A DNA stretch of 21,748 nt from Candidatus Poribacteria bacterium (GCA_014730235.1 WJIO01000127.1:1-21748); one strand, 5' to 3'; positions 6,424 through 13,624 are shown, counted from the stretch's first letter. Notes: generated from the letters alone by a model not told the origin. Program-made: numbers and translations.

Positions 6424-7445
6424 AAATAGGTGGTAAAGAATACCGTATAAAAACAGGGATTATTATCTTCCTCGCTATTAGCACTATAAGCGCCATGATC
6501 TTGTTTTATCGCGGTTTTGACAGTGATACATGGCAGAGTTTAAAGCAGATCAAACCCATTTATGGATTCCTTGCAGCAGTTACCATGCTGTTATATTTTG
6601 TTTTTAACGGCTTAAGATTCCAGATATTAATAAAGGGTCTTGATGTTGATGTGAAGTTCTGGGATTCCTCCAGGGCTTTTATAGCTAATCTGTTTTTAGG
6701 TGCTGTTACACCTTTTCAGACAGGGGGAGGTCCTTTACAGATTTATATACTGAATAAGGCAGGAGTTCCCCTAGCGAAGGCCTTTTCCGGGTGTCTTATG
6801 GGAGCTATGCTGACTATATTCAGCCTGGTGGGATCGACAATAGTTATAATGGCTTTTAACCCCAATCTTGGGTTTAATTCCGGAAGTATTATGAAAGCTG
6901 TTTTCAGCACAGTATCTATAACCTTTGTAATTGCTTTAACGCTTTTCGTGTTAAGCTTAGTAAAGATGGATTTGCTGAAAAAAATAATTGCCAAAAGCCT
7001 GAATTTTATAACCAGAGGTAAGACATCTTTTACAGAAAAAGTTATGGGTGGTCTGGATCAATACAGCGAAAGTATGGCCATCTACAGAAAAGCTCGTAAA
7101 ATAACTATTTTATTTGCCGGTTTACTTACTTTTGGGACTATTGCGCTTCTATGTATAGAGGCTTCCGTTATTCTTGCGGGATTAAACGTTCAGCATAATG
7201 TGCCAGAAGTCTTTTTGACCCAGTTTGTTCTTAATTTTATCGTCTATTTTAGCCCAACACCCGGAGGTAGCGGGATAGCTGAACTCAGCAGCTATCATAT
7301 GATGGGGGATTTTGCCGAAGACCTGCTTGAAATATATATAATTGCATGGAGATTTTTCACTAACTTTCTTGGTGTTACCCTGGGTGGTTTAATTGTATTG
7401 GATTTACTCAGAAAAGAAGGGAAAAGGAAAGCTGTTAGCAATTAA
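6420..7445 (+). CDS. flippase-like integral membrane protein (LPG_synthase_TM/UPF0104 family)
   Basis: A 341-residue polytopic membrane protein of the lysylphosphatidylglycerol-synthase transmembrane-region/YbhN type. Family landmarks are NLFLGAVTPFQTGGGPLQIY (residues ~95-115), which contains the Gly-rich re-entrant segment, and YFSPTPGGSGIAELS near residue 280, followed by a last pair of membrane helices and a basic tail (RKEGKRK). About eight hydrophobic segments are visible. Relatives move lipid-linked intermediates across the membrane; the cargo here is unknown. The start overlaps the rluB stop (ATGA), so it is translationally coupled. The stop codon lies within the first bases of a palindromic repeat (7441-7590), which may have set the present C-terminus. 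Confidence 0.8.
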   Translation: MKIGGKEYRIKTGIIIFLAISTISAMILFYRGFDSDTWQSLKQIKPIYGFLAAVTMLLYFVFNGLRFQILIKGLDVDVKFWDSSRAFIANLFLGAVTPFQTGGGPLQIYILNKAGVPLAKAFSGCLMGAMLTIFSLVGSTIVIMAFNPNLGFNSGSIMKAVFSTVSITFVIALTLFVLSLVKMDLLKKIIAKSLNFITRGKTSFTEKVMGGLDQYSESMAIYRKARKITILFAGLLTFGTIALLCIEASVILAGLNVQHNVPEVFLTQFVLNFIVYFSPTPGGSGIAELSSYHMMGDFAEDLLEIYIIAWRFFTNFLGVTLGGLIVLDLLRKEGKRKAVSN

Positions 7446-7590
7446 TGTAATTTTTAAAAATTAATATCACTTGGTTGTCATTCATGCTTTTGCAGGAATT
7501 CAGTCTTTATGCAGATCTACTGGATTCCTGCTCTCGCAGGAATGACAACTAAATTATATCCATTTTTAACGATTACATAATTACATTAAT
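7441..7590. repeat. 150-bp palindromic repeat (MITE-like) overlapping the end of the flippase gene
   Basis: The ends are perfect inverted repeats: ATTAATGTAATT at 7441-7452 and AATTACATTAAT at 7579-7590. Inside lie GTTGTCATTCATGC and GCAGGAATGACAAC, plus the ATTCCTGC/GCAGGAAT hairpin core also found in both MITE copies. No matching target duplication lies directly outside. A 9-bp direct repeat TTAATATCA (7461-7469, 7586-7594) is present, of uncertain meaning. It has no coding capacity and may also act as a bidirectional stem-loop after the operon. Confidence 0.55.
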
Positions 7591-7601
7591 ATCATTATTT
7601 T

Positions 7602-7623
7602 CAGGAGATATACAGGAGATATA
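7602..7623 (+). promoter_or_regulatory. tandem duplicated ribosome binding site of the URO-D-like gene
   Basis: The 11-bp unit CAGGAGATATA occurs twice in direct tandem. The second AGGAG (7614-7618) is 6 nt from ATG 7625, the usual spacing; the first is 17 nt away. It probably arose by slippage or a small duplication and may raise initiation at the first gene of the operon. Confidence 0.6.
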
Positions 7624-7624
7624 T

Positions 7625-8632
7625 ATGAAACCCAGAGAAATTGTAACAAGGGCAATAGAATTTCGCAAACCTGAGCGATTACCGGTAAGTGGTTATAGTG
7701 GTGAAATTTCCGATGTTACAGGAGTTGGACGCAGGGATATAAAACCACCGGAAGCACAGGATGTTCCTAACATGGATCAATGGCTTTGCCTATGGGGTCA
7801 TACGGATATGCCCAACATGGGACAGGTAAAAGGTCATCCCCTGGAAGACCTTTCTGATATGAAAGATTTTCCCTGGCCCGATGGTAATGATCCCCGACGT
7901 TACGAGAATATGCCCGGGCAAATTGATGAGATTAAAAATGATCCTAACCGGCGGGATAAATTTGTTAGTTCCGGAATATTCATGATCCTCTGGGAACGTA
8001 TGCACAGCTTGCATGGATTTGAAAATTCCATGATGGATTTAATGGATAATACTCCTGAGATTAATAAACTGGCTGATAGGATTCTGCAATATGATATTGA
8101 AGTTGTAAGAAATACGCATAAATACTGCGGCGATAACATCCAGGCCATAAACTTCAGCGAGGACTGGGGAACGGAAGAAGACCTTCAGATTTCACCTGAA
8201 TTATGGAGGAAATTCTTTTTTCCAAGATATAAAAAGCTCTTTGATGTTATACATGAATGTGGCTATTATGTCTGGATGCACTCCTGTGGTAAAATAAACA
8301 AGGCAATCCCCGGTCTAATAGAAGCCGGTTGTGATGTCATTAATATGCAGCAACCTCGCACCAATGGCATAAAAGAAATCGGTCAGCAGTTTGCCGGTAA
8401 GATATGCTTTTTAAGTCTGTGTGATATTCAAAAAACACTACCAGAGGGAGACCGAAAGCAAATTGAAAAAGAGGCAGAAGAACTTTTATATAACTGGGGA
8501 ACACCTGAAGGGGGTTTCATACTGGGAGACTACGGTGATCACAGGGCTATAGGCGCAAAACCAGAGGATAAGCAGTTTATGCTTGATACTTTTAGACGCA
8601 TTGATCCATACAAAAATGGTTGGAAAATGTAA
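7625..8632 (+). CDS. uroporphyrinogen decarboxylase-like (URO-D superfamily) protein
   Basis: A TIM-barrel protein of the URO-D superfamily, which includes heme-pathway HemE and corrinoid-dependent methyltransferases such as MtaA and CmuA. Visible landmarks are the MKPREIVTRAIEFRKPERLP opening, FSEDWGTEEDLQISPELW near residue 180, and HSCGKINKAIPGLIEAGCD (residues ~219-237) followed by INMQQPR. The HSCG His-Cys pair matches the zinc-binding motif of the methyltransferase branch. The HemE N-terminal substrate motif is not evident, so heme synthesis is unlikely. It leads an operon with a Gfo/Idh/MocA oxidoreductase, a MoaD-like protein and a DUF6785-type membrane protein, which suggests catabolism of a methylated or sugar-like compound. 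No corrinoid-binding protein is encoded nearby, so methyl transfer is unproven. Confidence 0.85.
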   Translation: MKPREIVTRAIEFRKPERLPVSGYSGEISDVTGVGRRDIKPPEAQDVPNMDQWLCLWGHTDMPNMGQVKGHPLEDLSDMKDFPWPDGNDPRRYENMPGQIDEIKNDPNRRDKFVSSGIFMILWERMHSLHGFENSMMDLMDNTPEINKLADRILQYDIEVVRNTHKYCGDNIQAINFSEDWGTEEDLQISPELWRKFFFPRYKKLFDVIHECGYYVWMHSCGKINKAIPGLIEAGCDVINMQQPRTNGIKEIGQQFAGKICFLSLCDIQKTLPEGDRKQIEKEAEELLYNWGTPEGGFILGDYGDHRAIGAKPEDKQFMLDTFRRIDPYKNGWKM

Positions 8633-8657
8633 ATATAATAATATAGAGGTGGTTAGC

Positions 8658-9698
8658 ATGAAAAAATATCGCGTCGCAATAGTTGGTTTAGGACGAATGG
8701 CCAGCACCATTGATCAAGAGGTAGTTGATTATCCGGCAATAACTTTACCGTATTCCATAGCCGCATCGTGCCAGCAGATAGAAAAAGCAGAATTGGTAGC
8801 CGGTGCTGATATACTTCCTGAAAAGCTTAAAGCCTTTGGTGAACGCTGGGAGGTTAAAGCACTTTATGAAGATTATCTTGAAATGATTAAACAGGAAGAA
8901 CCTGACATGGTTGCTATATGCACCAAAGGGGAAATTCATGCAGAAATGGCCGTAAAAGTAGCAGAAACCGGCGTTCCCATGATGTATGTAGAAAAGGCCA
9001 TGGCCTGTTCCATGAAAGAAGCCGACGTGGTTCTGGAAGCCTGTCAAAACAATAACACCCTTTTCAACACAGGTGTTCTTCGTAGATTTGACAGCCGTTA
9101 CCACAAAGCCAAAGAGCTTATGGATGCAGGCGAGATCGGTCAGATTAAATCTATAATTCATTTCGGTTCTACAAACCTTATGCACGGTCATATTCACTCT
9201 ATTGACACTATAATGTATTTGCTTGGTGATCCGGTTGCTGAGAGTGTCTGGGGTGAGTTAAGGCCTCGAAGCCTGGAAATTAAAAACAACCGTCTTGACA
9301 AAGACCCATCGGCTATTTATCACATAGCTTTTGATAATGGCACAGAAGCCTGGACAATCCCTTCAGGTATGTGGGATTTTGAAATCTGGGGCACAGGAGG
9401 CAGCATAAGAGGTATGAATAACGGCATAGAATGGACGATTCGTAAAACTTATAAAATCAATGATAAACGAGCCATATTCCGGGAATCAACTTATCCGGAA
9501 TATAAAGCTTACAGCGCAACTGCTGCATGTCTGGAAGATTTAATCGAAGCTTATGAGCAGAAACGACCAACTCTTGGTAATGTGGAGGTAACCCATAGAG
9601 CCACTGAATTATGTCTGGCTATTGCTGAAAGCCATAGGACAGGAAAACGGGTGAATCTACCTCTGGATAATAAAGAGCTTTATGTATGGCATGTTTAA
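8658..9698 (+). CDS. Gfo/Idh/MocA family NAD(P)-dependent oxidoreductase
   Basis: The 346-residue frame starts at ATG 8658, preceded by GAGGTGG 5 nt upstream; an upstream in-frame ATG at 8583 lies inside the previous gene and is rejected. The N-terminal Rossmann fold has KKYRVAIVGLGRMAS (residues 2-16), an acidic ADIL turn, and VAICTKGEIHAEMAVKVAE. The family EKP motif appears as VEKAMACSMKEAD, with Ala in place of Pro. The C-terminal domain has FNTGVLRRFDSRYHKAKELM and HGHIHSIDTIMYLLGDP, where a catalytic His/Asp would lie. Relatives oxidise or epimerise sugars, inositols or glycosides; the substrate here is unknown. It lies 25 nt after the URO-D-like gene and 18 nt before the MoaD-like gene, so it is clearly in one operon. 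Confidence 0.85.
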   Translation: MKKYRVAIVGLGRMASTIDQEVVDYPAITLPYSIAASCQQIEKAELVAGADILPEKLKAFGERWEVKALYEDYLEMIKQEEPDMVAICTKGEIHAEMAVKVAETGVPMMYVEKAMACSMKEADVVLEACQNNNTLFNTGVLRRFDSRYHKAKELMDAGEIGQIKSIIHFGSTNLMHGHIHSIDTIMYLLGDPVAESVWGELRPRSLEIKNNRLDKDPSAIYHIAFDNGTEAWTIPSGMWDFEIWGTGGSIRGMNNGIEWTIRKTYKINDKRAIFRESTYPEYKAYSATAACLEDLIEAYEQKRPTLGNVEVTHRATELCLAIAESHRTGKRVNLPLDNKELYVWHV

Positions 9699-9716
9699 TT
9701 TTTGGGGATGATTTAT

Positions 9717-9956
9717 ATGAAAATAAAAGTGAAAATGTTTGCCAACCTTGCTAAATTGCTTCCACCTGGCTCTCAGAATAAACAGGCGGATTTGACTATA
9801 AAATCCGGAGCTAAAGTTCAGGATGTTCTCGATAAACTTAAAGTGCCGCCTAAACTTACCAATGTTTTTATGGTAAATGGCTCTCTGGTGGATAAGGAAA
9901 CTGAGTTGAAGGATGGTGATATTCTGAGCGTGTTTCCACCTGTGTCCGGCGGCTAA
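9717..9956 (+). CDS. MoaD/ThiS-like small sulfur-carrier protein
   Basis: A 79-residue beta-grasp protein ending in the diagnostic Gly-Gly (FPPVSGG), the C-terminus that is adenylated and thiocarboxylated in MoaD/ThiS carriers. Other landmarks are KIKVKMFANLAKLLP, SGAKVQDVLDKLKVP, FMVNGSLVDKETELKDGD and ILSVFPPVSGG. ATG 9717 is chosen over TTG 9702 and ATG 9708 because GGGG (9704-9707) lies 9 nt before it. No MoaE, MoeB, ThiF or ThiG gene is nearby. Its place between an oxidoreductase and a membrane protein is odd: it may serve a tungsten/molybdenum cofactor or sulfur-transfer need of the pathway, or supply a general carrier. Confidence 0.8.
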   Translation: MKIKVKMFANLAKLLPPGSQNKQADLTIKSGAKVQDVLDKLKVPPKLTNVFMVNGSLVDKETELKDGDILSVFPPVSGG

Positions 9957-9965
9957 TAAGATCAA

Positions 9966-11864
9966 ATGGCAAGCAAAGATTCGGATAATAAAGTTCATAT
10001 ACGGGCTATATTTCTTGGTATCTTGATGATGCCTATCCATTCATACTGGATATCCAAGATCGAAGCCATCGTATACAAGGGTGGTGGTGCTAGCACTTCA
10101 TCCCTTATATGGACATCAGTATATAACATGATGGTGCTGATGGTTATATTTCGGCTTATTGGAAAGCTTTGGCCGAAAATAAACCTGAGCAGGGCCGACT
10201 TGCTGGCTATTTTTGCCATGTGTAACATTGCCGCATGCGTGGCTGGTCACGATATGGTTCAGATACTTGTTCCCCAGATAGCATATCCGCAATGGTATGC
10301 TGCACCGGAAAACGAGTGGGAACAAACCCTCCTGCCGTATCTGCCTGATGCTGTAACTGTCAAAGACAAAACCACCCTTTCCGGTTATTTTGTAGGTGAT
10401 TCATCCCTCTATAACTCCCATATAATGCGTAAATGGCTGACACCATTTTTAATCTGGTCTGGATTTATATTTGTCCTTCTAGCTGTCGCTCTGGCCTTAA
10501 ATGTGATCGTCCAGAAAAAATGGACAGAGATTGACCGTTTAAGTTATCCTGTTATCCAGCTTCCCCTTCGTTTGTCAGCACCCACAAACACATTTTTCAA
10601 AAACAAGCTGGTCTGGGCTGGTGTGGGTACGGCGGGAGTTGTTCTAAATATTAACTACCTGCACCGGATATTTCCCGTAATACCCTATATAAGAACCAGC
10701 TATGAACTTGGTCAGTATTTTACCGAAAGTCCCTGGAATGCTGTGGGATGGCTGCCTTTTAACGTTATATTTAACTATATAGGGTTGGGATTTTTTGTGC
10801 CTATGGATATTCTCTTTTCATGCTGGTTCTTTTTACTTTTATTCAAAGCCCAGATTGTCTTTGGTCGGATGGTAGGATTCCGAAGTTTTCCCAATTTCCC
10901 CTATTCATATGAACAATCCTCCGGAGGTTATTTAGCCCTGGGGATAATTGCTATATGGATAACAAGAAAGCACCTGAAAGGCGTATTTGCCATGATCTTC
11001 GGTAAATTCAAAACTGAGGATTCAGGTGAAGTCAATGGCTATCGGATAGCCATTGCTACAATAATAATTGGAATTTTCCTGCTGATTATTTTTAGCAATT
11101 ATCTCGGTATGTCCATCTGGGTAGCAGCGTCTTTCTTTGGCATGTATTACCTGATACTCCTGGCCATTGCCCGGATGAGGGCAGAGATCGGCACACCTCT
11201 TCATGACCTGCATTTTGCAGGCCCCAGCACCATTCTCATAAACATGTTTGGCACCCGCAGGATGAACCAGTCCACTCTTGTTGGCATGACTCAATTATGG
11301 TTTATAGACAGGGCTTATCGCTCCAATCCCATGCCCCACCAACTGGAAGCCCTGAAAATTTCCGAAAGGATAGGTACAAAAGGCAACGGTTTTGTTTACG
11401 CCCTTATAGTAGCTAGCTTGCTGGCCGGGCCCATGGCCATATGGGCGTTATTGAATCACAGCTATGAAGTAGGAGTCCAAAATGCCGCTCCGGTTAATAT
11501 ATACTTCGGATTTGAACCCTGGAACCGGTTTCAGTCGTGGATAAATAACCTGACAACCACTAACACCCCATCAATGATATTCACCGGATTTGGATTTGTT
11601 ACTACAATACTGCTGATGGTAGGTCGTATGCGTTTCCTGTGGTGGCCCTTTCATCCTGTCGGATATGCTATATCAGGAAGCTGGCAAATGGTATGGGGTT
11701 GGGGTTCGTTTTTTATAGCATGGCTGATTAAGCTGATAATATTAAAATATTCAGGTATAAAGGGTTTCCGCAAAGCGACAGGCTATTTCCTGGGTTTACT
11801 TCTGGGAGATGTATTTTTCGGTGGGACATGGACTATGCTGGGTATTGCCTTCGATTTATGGTGA
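9966..11864 (+). CDS. large polytopic membrane protein, DUF6785/DUF6784 type (possible transporter), paralogue 1
   Basis: A 632-residue protein with about a dozen hydrophobic segments, starting IRAIFLGILMMPIHSYW. Landmarks shared with the protein at 16003-17913 include PENEW (~118), YPVIQLPL (~195), FTESPWNAVGWLP (~257), GLGFFVPMDILFSCWFF, FPNFPYSYEQSSGGYLA, the cytoplasmic-loop-like RMRAEIGTPLHDLHFAG (~403-419) and MRFLWWPFHPVGYAISGSW. I recognise this as the DUF6785/DUF6784 group, whose function is not known to me. It begins 9 nt after the MoaD-like gene without a clear Shine-Dalgarno, so it is probably translationally coupled. Its position at the end of a catabolic operon suggests uptake of the substrate; that is inference. 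Oligopeptide-transporter-like folds are an alternative comparison. Confidence 0.75.
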   Translation: MASKDSDNKVHIRAIFLGILMMPIHSYWISKIEAIVYKGGGASTSSLIWTSVYNMMVLMVIFRLIGKLWPKINLSRADLLAIFAMCNIAACVAGHDMVQILVPQIAYPQWYAAPENEWEQTLLPYLPDAVTVKDKTTLSGYFVGDSSLYNSHIMRKWLTPFLIWSGFIFVLLAVALALNVIVQKKWTEIDRLSYPVIQLPLRLSAPTNTFFKNKLVWAGVGTAGVVLNINYLHRIFPVIPYIRTSYELGQYFTESPWNAVGWLPFNVIFNYIGLGFFVPMDILFSCWFFLLLFKAQIVFGRMVGFRSFPNFPYSYEQSSGGYLALGIIAIWITRKHLKGVFAMIFGKFKTEDSGEVNGYRIAIATIIIGIFLLIIFSNYLGMSIWVAASFFGMYYLILLAIARMRAEIGTPLHDLHFAGPSTILINMFGTRRMNQSTLVGMTQLWFIDRAYRSNPMPHQLEALKISERIGTKGNGFVYALIVASLLAGPMAIWALLNHSYEVGVQNAAPVNIYFGFEPWNRFQSWINNLTTTNTPSMIFTGFGFVTTILLMVGRMRFLWWPFHPVGYAISGSWQMVWGWGSFFIAWLIKLIILKYSGIKGFRKATGYFLGLLLGDVFFGGTWTMLGIAFDLW

Positions 11865-11946
11865 TGAATATAAAATAATTCTGATTAAGTCTAGGGCTTT
11901 TTAATTTTCCATAACTCAAACAAATTCTTTAGCTAACCTGATTTTC

Positions 11947-11969
11947 CCTCTGTATTAGAGGTGTTTTTT
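11947..11969 (+). terminator. candidate intrinsic terminator of the URO-D/DUF6785 operon
   Basis: A short stem CCTCT/AGAGG (11947-11951, 11957-11961) with a 5-nt loop is followed by TGTTTTTT (11962-11969), 82 nt after the stop codon at 11864. The stem is short but the U-tract is good. Confidence 0.45.
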
Positions 11970-12000
11970 CAATGTCTGCAATAACCTTTACAGACATTGA
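11969..12000. other. 10-bp stem-loop in the convergent intergenic region
   Basis: Arms 11969-11978 (TCAATGTCTG) and 11991-12000 (CAGACATTGA) pair perfectly around a 12-nt loop. It lies between the operon terminator and the stem-loop of the opposing gene. It could back up termination on either strand; nothing more can be said. Confidence 0.35.
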
Positions 12001-12017
12001 GATAAAGCTAATCTGAA

Positions 12018-12068
12018 TTATCTGGCTCATTTAGACTTCGGCTAAAAGAGTAATCATGAGCCAGATAA
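12018..12068 (-). terminator. perfect 13-bp stem-loop with nested TTCG loop after the tag gene at 12079
   Basis: Arms 12018-12030 (TTATCTGGCTCAT) and 12056-12068 (ATGAGCCAGATAA) are perfectly complementary. The 25-nt loop holds a second small hairpin closed by C(TTCG)G on the plus strand (12031-12045). On the minus strand it begins 10 nt after the stop codon at 12079 and has no U-tract. Same design and spacing as after the other tag genes. Confidence 0.5.
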
Positions 12069-12078
12069 ATATCGATGA

Positions 12079-12801
12079 TTATTTCTTTATCTGTCCCCAG
12101 ATAGCGGCTAACTTTCGATCAGCATTTACAGCGGTAACATCTTCAAGATCCTGAACTGTTTCTGCCACTCTCATATTATCGTAATAGCTAACGCCAGATG
12201 TGATACCCATCATACCAATAGGCCCACTTTCAAACATATCATTTTCAGCCTCTACAACTGGGTCTAGTTCCTCAAATGGAGTATCATCATCTCGCTCCTT
12301 TAGATAAACCTGATGAGTATTTCCGTTAATTATCAGACGATGACTATACCAGACATTATTTTCGTTGGGATACTCGCCTGAAGTTATTTCAGCCCATGCG
12401 CCGTTATCGTAAGTGTATATATTTACATTCACAAATCCAGTACGACGGCTGGCATGGAAAAACGCTTCGCCGCTTTCAACTCTATATACAGTTCCTACGA
12501 AATTGTCATTTTCCCACATCCAGTCAAAATCCCATACATAATCAGTCCAGTTTTCCCTTCCTGCAACCTGGGGTAGATATATTCCTATTGCTGTTGTCTT
12601 TGCAACTTTGTTCTGCGCATCTGTCGGATCTATCTCGATAGTAATTATTGAGTCACCGGCTGTGGATTCAATCTTATCCCATCTTAATGGCTCGGAACCA
12701 ATAACGTCATCTTCAAAATCGTCAACAAAGAGCATTTCACCAATTGCTGTGCTACAAAAGACAAACATCGCCAAAATCATCATAGCTTTAAGCTTTAACA
12801 T
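12079..12801 (-). CDS. secreted jelly-roll (concanavalin A-like) protein with C-terminal WGxIK tag (paralogue B)
   Basis: ATG 12801 is preceded by AAGGAG with 8 nt spacing. Residues 1-20 are a signal peptide (MLKLKAMMILAMFVFCSTAIG|E). The mature protein opens LFVDDFEDDVIGSEPLRWD and has YVWDFDWMWENDNFVGTVYR, NENNVWYSHRLIINGN, KERDDDTPFEELDPVVEAE and GVSYYDNMRV. The FxDDFE...G..P..W start and the YYDNM end are typical of lectin-like jelly rolls of the LamG/DUF1080 kind, which bind or cleave sugars; no catalytic residues can be named. The linker leads to the tag AVNADRKLAAIWGQIK plus one Lys before the stop. It is a tandem paralogue of the gene upstream (12896-13624), 94 nt away, with a solitary MITE end in the gap. 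Confidence 0.8.
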   Translation of the reverse strand: MLKLKAMMILAMFVFCSTAIGEMLFVDDFEDDVIGSEPLRWDKIESTAGDSIITIEIDPTDAQNKVAKTTAIGIYLPQVAGRENWTDYVWDFDWMWENDNFVGTVYRVESGEAFFHASRRTGFVNVNIYTYDNGAWAEITSGEYPNENNVWYSHRLIINGNTHQVYLKERDDDTPFEELDPVVEAENDMFESGPIGMMGITSGVSYYDNMRVAETVQDLEDVTAVNADRKLAAIWGQIKK

Positions 12802-12830
12802 TTGTAAATCTCCTTATTTTCAATTATTAC

Positions 12831-12851
12831 CACGCTAAACCCGGAAGAACC
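12831..12851. repeat. solitary MITE terminal repeat upstream of the jelly-roll gene
   Basis: A 21-bp stretch (core CTAAACCCGGAAGAACC) matches the right-hand terminal repeat of the two MITEs at 2941-3081 and 4272-4391. No partner end or core lies within 150 bp on either side. It sits 30 bp before the start of the gene at 12801, so it is either a remnant of an imperfectly lost element or a sequence co-opted in the leader. Confidence 0.6.
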
Positions 12852-12895
12852 AGATTTTATAAAAATATTTTCCTTTACCCTCCTTCCAGTTACTG

Positions 12896-13624
12896 CTATT
12901 GGTTTCTGATTTCACCCCAGGTTATAGCTAATTTTCCACGCCGGTCTACGGATTTAAGTTTATCTATATCCTGAAGATTCTCAACCAACACCATATTATC
13001 AAAATAGCTGACCCCAGCGGTGATACCCATCATACCCACAGGGCCATTCTTAAATGTATCATCGTTAGCTTCAACGACGGGATCCAGATCTTCAAAAGGA
13101 GTATCATCATCCCGTTCTTTGAGGTATATCTCATGCTTATCGCCCATCATAACCAAACGATGGCTATACCAGACGTTATTTTCATTTGGATATACACCGG
13201 TGGCTACGTTAGCCCAGGCCCCGGCGTTGCGTGTGTAGATGTGTATCTCAGATGCCCCTTGACGCCTGCTACCGTGAAAATGTGCTTCTGCGCCTTCCAC
13301 TCTATATACAGTTCCCACAAAGTCGTCATTCTCCCACATCCAGTCAAATTCCCAGATGTAGTCACTCCAGTTATCCCTTCCATCAGCAATTGGGATGTAA
13401 AGGCCAATTCCCACAGTCATGACCACCTTATTGTTTGGATCATCAGGGCTTTCTTCTACAGTAATCGGGGAATCACCGCCAGCAAAGGCAATATGTTCCC
13501 ACTTTGATGGCTCTTCACCCAAATTGTCGCCCTCAAAATCATCCACAAAAAGCACTTCAGCATTTACCAAACCACATGATAAAAGAAGAACTAAAATCAT
13601 CAAAAATTCTTTGGTTTTTAACAT
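12896..13624 (-). CDS. secreted jelly-roll (concanavalin A-like) protein with C-terminal WGxIK tag (paralogue A)
   Basis: ATG 13624 has GGAGG 9 nt upstream. Residues 1-22 form a signal peptide (MLKTKEFLMILVLLLSCGLVNA|E). The body follows its tandem paralogue almost motif for motif: LFVDDFEGDNLGEEPSKWE, YIWEFDWMWENDDFVGTVYR, NENNVWYSHRLVMMGDK, KERDDDTPFEDLDPVVEA and GVSYFDNMVL. This is a lectin-like jelly roll and probably binds an extracellular glycan; no active site is recognisable. The end is the tag SVDRRGKLAITWGEIR plus NQ. It begins 43 nt after the glycyl radical enzyme gene, with no hairpin after its stop, so it belongs to the operon running from the regulator at 18764 to the stem-loop at 12018. 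Confidence 0.8.
   Translation of the reverse strand: MLKTKEFLMILVLLLSCGLVNAEVLFVDDFEGDNLGEEPSKWEHIAFAGGDSPITVEESPDDPNNKVVMTVGIGLYIPIADGRDNWSDYIWEFDWMWENDDFVGTVYRVEGAEAHFHGSRRQGASEIHIYTRNAGAWANVATGVYPNENNVWYSHRLVMMGDKHEIYLKERDDDTPFEDLDPVVEANDDTFKNGPVGMMGITAGVSYFDNMVLVENLQDIDKLKSVDRRGKLAITWGEIRNQ

Noticed and set aside
7461-7594. TTAATATCA direct repeats as a target duplication of the 7441-7590 element
   Set aside because: They lie inside the inverted ends rather than outside, and AT-rich 9-mers recur easily by chance.
8583-8657. Upstream in-frame start for the Gfo/Idh/MocA gene
   Set aside because: It lies inside the URO-D-like coding region, adds residues with no family match, and ATG 8658 has a proper Shine-Dalgarno directly before the Rossmann motif.
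405-13624. The C-terminal tag as PEP-CTERM, LPxTG sortase signal, dockerin or type IX secretion domain
   Set aside because: There is no membrane helix plus basic tail, no LPxTG, no calcium-loop duplication, and the conserved block is only about 16 residues long.
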